19,958 nt of DNA from an uncultured delta proteobacterium (GCA_903930515.1 CAIYYW010000117.1:1-19958); one strand, 5' to 3'; shown: positions 1-7,416, counted from the stretch's first letter. Translations and numbers: made by a program. Notes: generated from the letters alone by a model not told the origin.

Positions 1-1260
1 GTTCTGTTCCATGCAGTCCATCACATTTGAGTTGAAATATTTTGCCGCGGCGGTCTCCAGGTTTTTATGCGCCTGCCCGCTTGAGTGAGTGACCGGCAGC
101 AGTTCCCGCGTCATCTCCGGAAAGGTCCCCTGGTTGTCCACTTTGACGAAGTCCACGCCGGAACCCTTGAGGAATTTGTACCAGGTGTCCCAGAATTTCT
201 CGCCGGCGTCCGAGCGCGGGTCCGGGACCGCGACTTTATCGGAGATCGGCAGCAGACAATCCTGGCAGGCGCGGCCGGCGTCCGAGTCAATCTGGATTCC
301 GTTCCAGTAGCCGTCAAAGGTGTGCCAGACCCCGACCCAGGTGATGCCGTAATCCTCTTTCAGGGTCTTCACGGTCTGTTTCATTCCGCCGGGAAATTTT
401 TCCGGGTCGGCCTCCAGTCCGGTGAGATAGAGTTTTCCCTGCCACCAGGGATTCATAGTTTGCTTGTTGACCTGGGACCAGCCGTCGTCAATCAGAATCC
501 AGCGCGCGGGCACGCCGGCTTTTTTGAAACTCGCGGCATTGTTATACAGGTCCTGCTGAGTCACCCGGCGGTAGTAGGTGTTCCAGGAGCACCAGCCCAG
601 GTATCCCCAGATCTCCGGGAATTTCTTTTCCACCCGGCGCTTGCCGATCACGCCCTTCGGGTCAACTTCCTTCATTACCTTGAACCCGTAATCATAAATA
701 TCATCAATCAACCGATACGGGTCATCCCCCCATCCGATCGCGAACATAGGCACTCGGGAAGGCGCAAACCTGGAATCAAGACTGTCCGCGACCGCAATCA
801 CCTTTTTGCCGTCTCCGTGGAGATATGTGCGCAGGCCCCCGCCGACCAATGCGATCATACATCCCCATTGTCCGTTCTTTTCCTGCCAGAGCGCGAACTG
901 GGTCTGGTTCGGAATTTGACCGAGCGAATCAACCCAGACCGGCGCGGTCTGGAAGGGCGCGAAGATCGGCCCGCCCTGGAAATAAGACACTTGCGCCATT
1001 TTCACTTCCGGCGGGGTCATCTCCAGGATTATGGAATTCCGGCCCGGCAAGGCAGGTCCTTGATAGCTTATTGCCACGGCGAAAAGATCTTTTTCCGCTT
1101 TAAAGAGTTCAATCTTTTTTTCGCCAAAGCCCGGCGCCGTGATCGTGATCCGGTTCTGCAAATCCTTCTGTTCCCAGGCCGCGCTTGCTTGAAGTCCGAA
1201 TCCGAGCGCCATTGAAACCACGATCGCCAGGCTCCAGGAATTTATTTTCTGCCGATTCAT
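1..1260 (-). CDS. Exported alpha-galactosidase of the Sip1/raffinose synthase family, C-terminus beyond window
   Basis: Only the first 420 residues are present; the frame is open to the left edge. Residues 1-28 look like a Sec signal peptide (basic MNRQK start, hydrophobic core, cleavage near QASA-A), so the enzyme is probably periplasmic or outer-membrane exposed. The catalytic TIM-barrel motifs of the GH36-type Sip1 family are visible: GWCSWNTYY (222-230), WILIDDGW (254-261) and DFVKVDNQ (370-377), where the Asp of KVD is the expected nucleophile. Family members hydrolyse or transfer alpha-galactosyl groups of raffinose-type sugars; the exact substrate cannot be told here. The start is fixed by GGAGGAG seven to nine bases upstream of ATG at 1260. 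A promoter lies in the 70-base gap behind the radical SAM gene. Secretion is unusual compared with the cytoplasmic plant raffinose synthases and fits a degradative role. Confidence 0.85.
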   Translation of the reverse strand, partial: MNRQKINSWSLAIVVSMALGFGLQASAAWEQKDLQNRITITAPGFGEKKIELFKAEKDLFAVAISYQGPALPGRNSIILEMTPPEVKMAQVSYFQGGPIFAPFQTAPVWVDSLGQIPNQTQFALWQEKNGQWGCMIALVGGGLRTYLHGDGKKVIAVADSLDSRFAPSRVPMFAIGWGDDPYRLIDDIYDYGFKVMKEVDPKGVIGKRRVEKKFPEIWGYLGWCSWNTYYRRVTQQDLYNNAASFKKAGVPARWILIDDGWSQVNKQTMNPWWQGKLYLTGLEADPEKFPGGMKQTVKTLKEDYGITWVGVWHTFDGYWNGIQIDSDAGRACQDCLLPISDKVAVPDPRSDAGEKFWDTWYKFLKGSGVDFVKVDNQGTFPEMTRELLPVTHSSGQAHKNLETAAAKYFNSNVMDCMEQN

Positions 1261-1292
1261 TTTACTCCTCCTCCAAACCAGGTTCTGTCTGA

Positions 1293-1322
1293 ATTCTACC
1301 CGAATTCGCTCGGATAAATCAA
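1293..1322 (-). promoter_or_regulatory. Predicted sigma-70 promoter of the alpha-galactosidase gene
   Basis: Read leftward, TTGATT (1322-1317) is followed after 18 bases by TAGAAT (1298-1293). This puts the start site about 25-30 bases before the ATG at 1260 and lets the gene be transcribed separately from the radical SAM gene upstream. Confidence 0.45.
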
Positions 1323-1330
1323 AAGGCTTT

Positions 1331-2818
1331 TTATCGGATCAGGGCGCGGAAGAATTTGGGGATGTATTCGGGGTGAGCAGAGATGGTGGGTCCGTATTTT
1401 TTGAAAAAGCGGACCGGGTGCCGGTAGAGCAAATTCAGGTTGAGGGACCAGAAGGCCCGGCGATGGATTTTGAGCAATTCCTCGGGCGGCACTTCGGAAA
1501 GAGGGAGTCGGGTCACATAATAATTATTGGCGTCTTCAAAATTATGATCTCGGGGAAGGCTGCCGGTTTGGATCGCCAACTCGGCCAGCGGGGTTCCGGG
1601 CAGAGGGGTGAAGATCAGGAGGTAACAGCGATCCAACTCCAGGGAGCGCGCGTAGTTGACGGTGTTCATAATTTGCTCCCTGGTTTCGCCCGGAAAGCCG
1701 ATGATAAAAAAACCGCAGGTTTCGATCCCGATCTTTTTGATCACCTTGACCATTTCCCGGGTTTTTTCCAGGTTCACCGGCTTCTTGATCAAATTCTTGA
1801 GCACCCAGGGGTCTCCGCTTTCCACCGCAACCGTGATCTCGTAACAGCCGGACTGCTTCATCAATTCCAGCATCTCCTGATCCAAACTCCAGACCGCGAT
1901 CCCGTTGGGGGTGTTCCAGATTAAATCCAGCTTCCGGTCTACCATTGATTGGAACAGACGCTTGGCCCGCTTCCGGTCTCCGATCAAATTGTCTTCCTCA
2001 AACTTGACTTCTTTAATCCGGTAGCGATCCTTCAAATGTTCCAGTTCGGCAATGACCTTTTCCACCGGACTGGTGCGGTAGCAAAATCCCCAGTGGGCGG
2101 TGGAGGAGCAAAACCCGCACCGGAACGGACAGCCCCGGCTGGTGATAATGGCCAGGCTTCTCCGCGAGCGCGACAGGCTCTGCATCGGGGCATTGATCTC
2201 AAAATATTTCTCCACCGGAAACAGCTCCCGGGCCGGCAAAGGAAGTTGAGCAAGGTCGTCCAGATACGCCACCCGGGAATTGATCCGGATGCGGCCGTTC
2301 TCGCGAAAGGCGATTCCGGGAATTTCTCCGATCCGGCCTTTTCCATTCAGGGCGTCAATCAACCTGGAAAAAGCGAGTTCGCCCTCGCCCAGCACAATGT
2401 AATCCAGCTTGCTGGTGCTCAGGCAGGATTCAGCCAGGAAGGAAGGATGGGTCCCGCCGGCAACCGTGACGATGGAGGGATCAAGTTTTTTCACCAGCTC
2501 CGCCAGCTTGCGGATGATCGGGAACTGGCTGGAGAACAGGCAGGAAAAACCTACCAGATCGGGCTTAAGCTCTTCCACCCGATTGATGATTTCCCGGTCG
2601 GAAAGACCGAACCGGATCAAATTTTTCCCGAGCGGTTCAAGATGATAATACCCTTCCACCGAAGCGTCCAGGACTTTCACTTCCACCTGATCCTTGACCC
2701 AGCTTGCCAGGCTGGCGACCCCGAGCGGAAGCTCGCAGGTATTATTGGTGAACCGGAAGTTTGGCACGGGCGGAAAAATTAAAAGCGCCCGTTGGATTTT
2801 TCCAGGGTTTGAATCCAT
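1331..2818 (-). CDS. B12-binding-domain radical SAM protein of unknown substrate
   Basis: This 495-residue protein has the architecture of class B-like radical SAM enzymes. An N-terminal cobalamin-binding Rossmann domain (about 10-160) carries the family landmarks LPLGVASLASWV (30-41), PDLVGFS (86-92), GGTHPS (121-126) and LGEGE (143-147). It is followed by a radical SAM barrel with the CxxxCxxC cluster motif C230-C234-C237 in SRGCPFRCGFC, and a C-terminal region of about 100 residues. I do not see the classical DxHxxG base-off cobalamin motif. Relatives do methylations, ring contractions and other difficult carbon chemistry in lipid, hopanoid, chlorophyll and antibiotic pathways. No dedicated neighbour tells which applies here. 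No Shine-Dalgarno precedes ATG 2818; a promoter with its -10 about ten bases upstream suggests a nearly leaderless message. The next gene, alpha-galactosidase, lies 70 bases downstream with its own promoter. Confidence 0.88.
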   Translation of the reverse strand: MDSNPGKIQRALLIFPPVPNFRFTNNTCELPLGVASLASWVKDQVEVKVLDASVEGYYHLEPLGKNLIRFGLSDREIINRVEELKPDLVGFSCLFSSQFPIIRKLAELVKKLDPSIVTVAGGTHPSFLAESCLSTSKLDYIVLGEGELAFSRLIDALNGKGRIGEIPGIAFRENGRIRINSRVAYLDDLAQLPLPARELFPVEKYFEINAPMQSLSRSRRSLAIITSRGCPFRCGFCSSTAHWGFCYRTSPVEKVIAELEHLKDRYRIKEVKFEEDNLIGDRKRAKRLFQSMVDRKLDLIWNTPNGIAVWSLDQEMLELMKQSGCYEITVAVESGDPWVLKNLIKKPVNLEKTREMVKVIKKIGIETCGFFIIGFPGETREQIMNTVNYARSLELDRCYLLIFTPLPGTPLAELAIQTGSLPRDHNFEDANNYYVTRLPLSEVPPEELLKIHRRAFWSLNLNLLYRHPVRFFKKYGPTISAHPEYIPKFFRALIR

Positions 2819-2826
2819 CAGACATA

Positions 2827-2862
2827 ATATTATTGCTTTTATGGCCGGTTGTCTAGAACCGG
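2827..2862 (-). promoter_or_regulatory. Promoter with overlapping palindrome upstream of the radical SAM gene
   Basis: Read leftward, TAGACA (2855-2850), a 17-base spacer and TAATAT (2832-2827) form a promoter whose start site would be at about 2820, at the ATG. An exact inverted repeat CCGGTT-gtctag-AACCGG (2845-2862) covers the -35 element and is placed as a repressor operator would be. It could also fold as an RNA hairpin, but no T-run follows it in the leftward direction. Confidence 0.4.
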
Positions 2863-2910
2863 ATAAAAAAAACTGCGGACATTTTCCCGGCCTTGATCGC
2901 CAACTCCGCC

Positions 2911-2932
2911 AATAAAACCCGGGACGGCCCGG
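2911..2932 (-). terminator. Likely intrinsic terminator after the barrel-like protein gene
   Basis: Read leftward, CCGGG-CCGT-CCCGG forms a five-base GC stem with a tetraloop, followed by GTTTTATT, about 27 bases past the stop codon at 2959. The stem is short, so this is only probable. Confidence 0.45.
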
Positions 2933-2958
2933 AAAGCGACTAAAAATTCAGAGCCGAA

Positions 2959-3735
2959 TTATTTTATGTTCGGATTATACCCGAAGAGCAAATTGAGGTT
3001 TGCCTGCCATCCCCCCTGAAGGTCTCCGTCCAGAACCTCCAGATCGTGGAATTTGAATTCATCATCGTCCAGGTTGAAAAACAAATACCCGCCGGTGAGT
3101 TGAATCCAGAAATACTTTACCGGGGCGATCCAGACCCCGGCATAGGGAAGCGCCATATAAGTTCCCTTGGTCTCGGACCATTCTTCATCCCCTCCCAGGT
3201 CCGCGCCGTGAGCCGCGATCGTAACCCCGATTGCGCCGAGCATGGTCCCGGCCAGAATCCCGAAATTATTGTTCAGGGCGTGATTGTATTCCAACAACAA
3301 GCCCCCTCCCCCGGTGGTGATCTCGGCGCTCAAATCCTCGCCGTTGACCTCGTCCTTCGTGAACTGCTTGATGGTGGCGAAGCCGTATCCCCCGAAGCGG
3401 AAGTCCTTGTAGATCATTCCGCCCATTCCGCCGATCGGCATCAGGAAATTATCAAACTCGTCAATGCCCCGGTCCTCGGTCAGTTTATCCAGGGGGGAAA
3501 GATCAATCCACATATACCCCGCAAAGGCTCCTCCGAACCCGCCCAGGTTGGGATTGATCGGATTCTTCCCGGCGGGCGCGGCGCATCCCTGCTCCGGAGC
3601 CGCCGTTCCTCCCATCGCCAGATTGATGCCGTCGCTTAGGTTAAAGCTTAAATCGTCGCCTCTGCCGGCAATAGCATTAGACCCGATCAGCAGGATTGCC
3701 AGAAAGGTCCCCATCCAAACCATGCCTCTTCTCAT
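2959..3735 (-). CDS. Exported barrel-like protein of unknown function
   Basis: I do not recognise a named family. The start is set at 3735 (258 residues, MRRGMVWMG) because AGGAGG sits six bases upstream; an in-frame ATG at 3762 has no such site. Residues 1-23 are a signal peptide (basic start, hydrophobic WMGTFLAILLIGSNAIA, cleavage before GRGDD). The mature part is rich in Gly and alternating hydrophobic/polar stretches with aromatic girdles (GGFGGAFAGYMWIDL, GGGGLLLEYN, FWIQLTGGYLFF, WQANLNLLFGYNP), as in small outer-membrane beta-barrels. Acidic loops (DEEWSE, DDDEFKF) lie between strands. A Cys at mature residue 28 sits in an Ala/Pro-rich N-terminal linker. The C-terminal residue is not the usual Phe, so barrel assignment is inference. 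A strong promoter just upstream suggests an abundant product. No functional link to neighbours is evident. Confidence 0.72.
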   Translation of the reverse strand: MRRGMVWMGTFLAILLIGSNAIAGRGDDLSFNLSDGINLAMGGTAAPEQGCAAPAGKNPINPNLGGFGGAFAGYMWIDLSPLDKLTEDRGIDEFDNFLMPIGGMGGMIYKDFRFGGYGFATIKQFTKDEVNGEDLSAEITTGGGGLLLEYNHALNNNFGILAGTMLGAIGVTIAAHGADLGGDEEWSETKGTYMALPYAGVWIAPVKYFWIQLTGGYLFFNLDDDEFKFHDLEVLDGDLQGGWQANLNLLFGYNPNIK

Positions 3736-3772
3736 CCCAGCCCTCCTTTGAAATCTTTTCATAATATAACAT

Positions 3773-3801
3773 TATATAACTTTCCAGTAGAAAAAGGTCA
3801 A
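3773..3801 (-). promoter_or_regulatory. Strong sigma-70-type promoter of the barrel-like protein gene
   Basis: Read leftward, TTGACC (3801-3796), a 17-base spacer and TATATA (3778-3773) make a near-consensus promoter, preceded by an A/T-rich stretch that could act as an UP element. The leader would be about 30 bases and include the AGGAGG ribosome site. Confidence 0.65.
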
Positions 3802-3857
3802 GAATTTCTATTCATAAATTTTCATCAATCCCGGTCCAAAAAGTATTTCAGCCTGGA

Positions 3858-5297
3858 TTAAGGCTTCACCATCAAACGCCTTTGACTCTTTCCACTTAAA
3901 GGGGAAACGGACAGAAGATGATTTTGCCGGTCAACGGTGAATTCGCCCTCCGGCTCCAGAATTATGGAAGGCTCTCCGCCATAAATTCTTTCCGGCAGAT
4001 ATATCTCCGTGGGAGATTTTAGCTCGGGATTTTCCCGCCAGCCCAGCTCCAATTCCCCGGTTTCCGGATCAAAGGAAAATTTATCAATCTTTCCGGAAAC
4101 TGCCCGGGGATAGGGCCGGTCCAGCGCGAGCGCTCCGGGCCGGAGCGACCCGTCGGGTTCAAAGATGGAAGTGTTCTCCAGGTTCCAGACGGTCTTGCTG
4201 ATGGACGCTTCCCAGAAGGTCCCGGAAAGAAGTAGCTGGTCAATCGTCCCGTACAACTTATTTATATATGAGGGCGCGCTCTTGAAAAGCGGCGAGATCC
4301 CGTACTCGGTCAAAAGCGCCGGCGAATTCCAAAAATCCCCGAGCGCCCGGTCCCTGGTCAATCCCCTGCGGATCAGCTTTTGCTGCCCGGCCTTGCCGAA
4401 GGGAATTCCAAAAGTGCCGGGATCATAATAATGGGGCGCCAGGACCAGGTTGTTGATCTCCGGCTTGGTCATCCGCGGATTCCAGGCGCCCTGGTTTTCC
4501 AGCGGGCAAAGATCAACCAAGATCAAGTAGCGCGGGTCAGCCGACTGCACGGCCTTTGCGACCTTTTGATCCAGCCGGAACAAATGCTCCTGATTCCATT
4601 CCGAATAATGAGCCATTCCGCTCCAGCCCGGAAACGGCTCATTGATCGGCTCAAACCCGATCACGGCCGGCTCATTTTTATATCTCTCCGCCAGCATCCG
4701 GAAGAACGCCGCGTAACTGTCCTGGACTCCGTCCGCGTTGGACCAGAACCGGTCAGCCGTGCTTGCCACAGGATTGGTGAAATAGCGCAAAGACCAGAGC
4801 CGGCAATCGGCGTGAGCAGGGTCGTTTTGATATTTTTCCGGAAGAGCCCAGTCCGGGAGGCCGTCTCCGCAGAGCCTCCGGGAATACAAATCCTGGTGGC
4901 TGTCAATGATGATATAAATTCCGCGTCGGGCAAAAGCCTCCACCATCGCGTCATATTTTTGAAGGTAGTCCTGGTCATATTTGCCCCGCGCCGGCTCCCC
5001 GGCCTCGTAAATCACCAGCAGACGAACCACATTGAACCCCAACGACTGGACCCGGTCCGCGTATTTATTAAGCGCGGTCTCAAAATCCGGCTCCGGGTCA
5101 AAGGGAAAAAAGGGAGGCATCTTGCTCCGGCCCCCGGTATTCACTCCCCGCAAAATCACCTCCCGGCCTTCGCCGTCCTTGAGCCGATTTTGGTCGGCGC
5201 GCAGGACGGACAATTTCTCCGAATTCCCGGCGCCCGAAGCCATCCCCGCCGAAAAAATCAGCAGGCCCGCAACCATCCATCCCTTTTTCTTTCTCAT
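3858..5297 (-). CDS. Exported GH5 glycosidase, endoglycoceramidase-like
   Basis: The protein has 479 residues with a signal peptide (1-22, MRKKKGWMVAGLLIFSAGMA). The (beta/alpha)8 barrel of glycoside hydrolase family 5 spans about 45-375. Its motifs are IDSHQDLYSR (131-140), the acid/base Glu220 in EPINEPF, APHYYDP (287-293) and the nucleophile Glu331 in LLTEYG. The HQD-x-YS motif, the APHYYDP motif and the small C-terminal beta domain beginning YPRAVSG (about 396-402) are typical of endoglycoceramidases, which cut the glycan from the ceramide of glycosphingolipids. Other activities on beta-glucosyl glycolipids or glycans are possible. The start has AAAGGGGA about eight bases upstream. It is divergent from the chemoreceptor gene, and a long palindrome lies between them. 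The downstream barrel-protein gene has its own promoter. Confidence 0.82.
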   Translation of the reverse strand: MRKKKGWMVAGLLIFSAGMASGAGNSEKLSVLRADQNRLKDGEGREVILRGVNTGGRSKMPPFFPFDPEPDFETALNKYADRVQSLGFNVVRLLVIYEAGEPARGKYDQDYLQKYDAMVEAFARRGIYIIIDSHQDLYSRRLCGDGLPDWALPEKYQNDPAHADCRLWSLRYFTNPVASTADRFWSNADGVQDSYAAFFRMLAERYKNEPAVIGFEPINEPFPGWSGMAHYSEWNQEHLFRLDQKVAKAVQSADPRYLILVDLCPLENQGAWNPRMTKPEINNLVLAPHYYDPGTFGIPFGKAGQQKLIRRGLTRDRALGDFWNSPALLTEYGISPLFKSAPSYINKLYGTIDQLLLSGTFWEASISKTVWNLENTSIFEPDGSLRPGALALDRPYPRAVSGKIDKFSFDPETGELELGWRENPELKSPTEIYLPERIYGGEPSIILEPEGEFTVDRQNHLLSVSPLSGKSQRRLMVKP

Positions 5298-5335
5298 CTG
5301 ATTTCCCCTTTCCAGCTTTTTTCATTATTACCCAA

Positions 5336-5362
5336 CCCGGGCATTTAGATCAAATGCCCGGG
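5336..5362. repeat. 27-base perfect palindrome between the GH5 and chemoreceptor genes
   Basis: CCCGGGCATTT (5336-5346) is exactly complementary to AAATGCCCGGG (5352-5362) around a five-base loop, AGATC. No T-run follows on either strand, so it is not a normal intrinsic terminator. A second, weaker repeat GAATCC/GGATTC (5363-5368, 5377-5382) adjoins it. Read leftward it covers the -35 and spacer of a possible GH5 promoter (TTGATC 5353-5348, 17 bases, weak TAATAA 5330-5325), so it could be an operator or a structured leader. Confidence 0.6.
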
Positions 5363-5397
5363 GAATCCCGGGGATCGGATTCGCCGGTTTGATCAAG

Positions 5398-5425
5398 TTG
5401 ACATTTCCCGACCGGTTGATATTCT
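5398..5425 (+). promoter_or_regulatory. Predicted sigma-70 promoter of the chemoreceptor gene
   Basis: A consensus -35 TTGACA (5398-5403), a 16-base spacer and TATTCT (5420-5425) lie about 65 bases before the ATG at 5490. The promoter is a housekeeping type and not the sigma-28 type common for chemotaxis genes. Confidence 0.55.
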
Positions 5426-5445
5426 GGAAGAAAATTTGAGAGGGA

Positions 5446-5493
5446 ATGGGAACACATAAGGATAAAGATGAGATGTTAATGGTGTTGGGATGA
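5446..5493 (+). CDS. Possible 15-residue leader ORF coupled to the chemoreceptor
   Basis: ATG at 5446 opens a 15-codon frame (MGTHKDKDEMLMVLG) whose TGA overlaps the chemoreceptor ATG as ATGA. The chemoreceptor start lacks a convincing Shine-Dalgarno, so coupled translation would make sense. The purine run GAGAGGGA before this ATG is closer than ideal. The peptide itself resembles nothing I know and may be chance. Confidence 0.25.
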   Translation: MGTHKDKDEMLMVLG

Positions 5494-7352
5494 GCAAGAA
5501 AGATTTCCTGGTTCGTTTGGTCTCGGTGATGTGCCTGATCGCGCTGTTCCAGATGATGGTCAGCGAAATCCTGTTGTTCCAGGTGATCCATCCGACCTGG
5601 AAAGACCTGCTCCGGATGGTCACCCTTCCCGGGCCGGTGCTGGTGGTGTTCCTGTCCATTTTTTTCCTGTGCGTTTATTTTTATATCCGGAAGATCCTGC
5701 TCTTCCTGACTCGGGCCGGCCGGTCCGAGTTGCTGGAAGAAAGTTTTGTTCAATCGGTCCAGGACCGGGTGGTGAACTTTCCGTATTTTATGGCCATCTT
5801 CGCGTATCCGTTCTGGATGGGCGGGGGCGCTTTTGCGACCTGGATCGTCTGCCGGAGCCTGCATTGGCCTCTGGTGTTTGCTTTTTACGGGCTGCTGGGC
5901 GGCCTGATCAGCTCCCTGATCTCAACCCCGATGGCGATTTACGGATACGCCTGGGTGATGACGCCGGTGATCGAGCGGAGCATCTCCGCGATCCCGAACC
6001 TGGCCCCGGCCCGGACCGCGGGGAAGAGGATTTCCGTGATGGCCAAGCTGACCATTACCGTGCTCTCCCTGATCATCGCCAGCTCCAGCTATATGGGGAT
6101 CGTGGGATACAAGCAGGCGAACGATATTTTTGAAAATATGTCGCAGGTGGAAAAGCTTTTGCCAGATTCCAGCCGGGAGAGCCTGTTGAAAAGGGCGGAA
6201 CAAACCGTGGAACCCCGCCCCAAGTCGGCCTCGTATTATAACGCCCAGATCGGGAACCTGAAGATTTTTTACATCAGCACCATGGCCCTGGCCATCATCC
6301 TCTCCCTGATCTTGAGCGTGGCCTCTGCCCATTTCATCACCAGCCCCTTAAGGGTGCTCAAGAAATCCGCCCAGCAGATTGAGGAAGGGGATTATAACCA
6401 GCCGGTGCAGGTGATCACCAATGACGAGCTTTCGGAAATGGCGTCTTCCTTCAACCAGATGATGCAGACCATTGTGCTCAACCTGATTGAGATGGAATCG
6501 GTGGTGGAAAAATTGAAGAACGGACTCCGGCAGATTGATGAGACCGTCCACACCATCCTCTCGGTCAGCGCCCAGCAGGCGAGCGGGTCAGCTGAGCAGG
6601 CCTCGGCTTTGCAGGAAACCTCGGCGATCACCCAGGAGATCGCGAGCACGGCGCGCGAGATTGAGGAGCGGGCGAAGTTGATGGATACTGCGGCGTCATC
6701 CACCCTGGAGAGTTGCCAGGGCGGTGAGGAAAAACTGGAACAGTCGCAACAGGAATTTTCCGCGATCTCCTCTCAGATGGAGGCGATCCAGGGGGCGATG
6801 GGAGAATTGAATGTGCGCTTCCGCGAGACCTACCGGATCGTGGACCTGATCCGGGACATCGCGGAAAAGACCGAGATTTTGGCCCTGAACGCCAGCATTG
6901 AGGCGGCCGGGGCCGGCTCCGAGGGGAGACGGTTCCGGGTGGTCGCGGACGAGACCCGGAGACAGGCTCTCCGAAGCGCGGAGGCGATGAAGCAGATCAA
7001 GGACCTGGTCAGCATCATCCAGCAGGCCACCATGGACAGCGCCAATGTCACCAAGGCGGGAAGGGACAAGGTGTCTTCCGGGGCCAAGACCATTGAGGAA
7101 GCGCTGATGGCTTTGAAGACCATTTCCGATTTCGCGGAGTCAACCCTGGCCTCTTCCCGCGAGATCGCCCTGTCCACCACCCAGCAGACCAGGGCCTCCG
7201 AGCAACTCGCGACTTCGGTTTCGGAGATCTATTCGCTGGCCAAGCAGATCGAGAAAGGCTCGGCCGAGATCGACTCCACCATCAACAACCTCCAGCAATT
7301 CGCCGAGTCCCTCCGCAAGACGGTCCAGGGGAAAAAGCCCTCTCGGGCCTGA
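5490..7352 (+). CDS. Methyl-accepting chemotaxis-type receptor with multi-helix membrane input region
   Basis: The 620-residue protein has hydrophobic helices at about 7-33, 45-73, 98-120, 125-160, 182-207 and 254-281. A HAMP linker (about 282-335, TSPLRVLKKSAQQIEEGDY) and a long coiled-coil signalling domain (about 345-610) follow. The conserved tip is recognisable as ILALNASIEAAGAG (463-476) followed by GRRFRVVADE (479-488). Compared with Tsr, Arg388 is Gly474, Glu391 is Ser477 and Phe373 is Glu459, so trimer and CheA/CheW contacts differ. There is no Cache or four-helix ligand domain; the one clear extracytoplasmic loop is only about 46 residues (208-253). Signals may therefore be sensed through the membrane region. 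No che genes are nearby. The start at 5490 is the first ATG after an in-frame stop at 5469. The 3' end carries, on the other strand, a terminator for the convergent DHS-like gene. Confidence 0.88.
   Translation: MSKKDFLVRLVSVMCLIALFQMMVSEILLFQVIHPTWKDLLRMVTLPGPVLVVFLSIFFLCVYFYIRKILLFLTRAGRSELLEESFVQSVQDRVVNFPYFMAIFAYPFWMGGGAFATWIVCRSLHWPLVFAFYGLLGGLISSLISTPMAIYGYAWVMTPVIERSISAIPNLAPARTAGKRISVMAKLTITVLSLIIASSSYMGIVGYKQANDIFENMSQVEKLLPDSSRESLLKRAEQTVEPRPKSASYYNAQIGNLKIFYISTMALAIILSLILSVASAHFITSPLRVLKKSAQQIEEGDYNQPVQVITNDELSEMASSFNQMMQTIVLNLIEMESVVEKLKNGLRQIDETVHTILSVSAQQASGSAEQASALQETSAITQEIASTAREIEERAKLMDTAASSTLESCQGGEEKLEQSQQEFSAISSQMEAIQGAMGELNVRFRETYRIVDLIRDIAEKTEILALNASIEAAGAGSEGRRFRVVADETRRQALRSAEAMKQIKDLVSIIQQATMDSANVTKAGRDKVSSGAKTIEEALMALKTISDFAESTLASSREIALSTTQQTRASEQLATSVSEIYSLAKQIEKGSAEIDSTINNLQQFAESLRKTVQGKKPSRA
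7332..7350 (-). terminator. Intrinsic terminator of the DHS-like gene, inside the chemoreceptor 3' end
   Basis: Read leftward, AGGCCC-GAGA-GGGCTT followed by a T-run (7336-7332) makes a GC-rich stem with a GNRA-type loop and U-tract. It lies about 120 bases past the DHS-like stop codon, within the last codons of the convergent chemoreceptor gene, so the two messages overlap. Confidence 0.65.
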
Positions 7353-7416
7353 ACCGCAAAGCCCCGGCTGGGATTGATCAGGCGGGCCGCTTGAGGCTAA
7401 GATGCCCTGCGGTTCA
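7350..7416. repeat. Nine-base inverted repeat bounding the convergent intergenic region
   Basis: TGAACCGCA (7350-7358, starting at the chemoreceptor stop codon) is exactly complementary to TGCGGTTCA (7408-7416) across a 49-base loop. It is not followed by a U-tract in the rightward direction. It may close a structured 3' region; no tRNA-like T-arm is present. Confidence 0.35.

Noticed and set aside
85-1215. Long rightward frame of 376 codons
   Set aside because: It is antisense to the alpha-galactosidase, whose leftward translation shows a signal peptide and catalytic motifs; the rightward product has no recognisable motif.
1291-1308. Two GAATTC copies in the gap before the alpha-galactosidase
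   Set aside because: Simple self-palindromic hexamers seven bases apart; no longer symmetric arms were found, so chance is sufficient.
7350-7416. tRNA gene suggested by the paired ends TGAACCGCA / TGCGGTTCA
   Set aside because: There is no TTC-type T-loop, D-arm or anticodon stem at the right places, and it begins on a stop codon.
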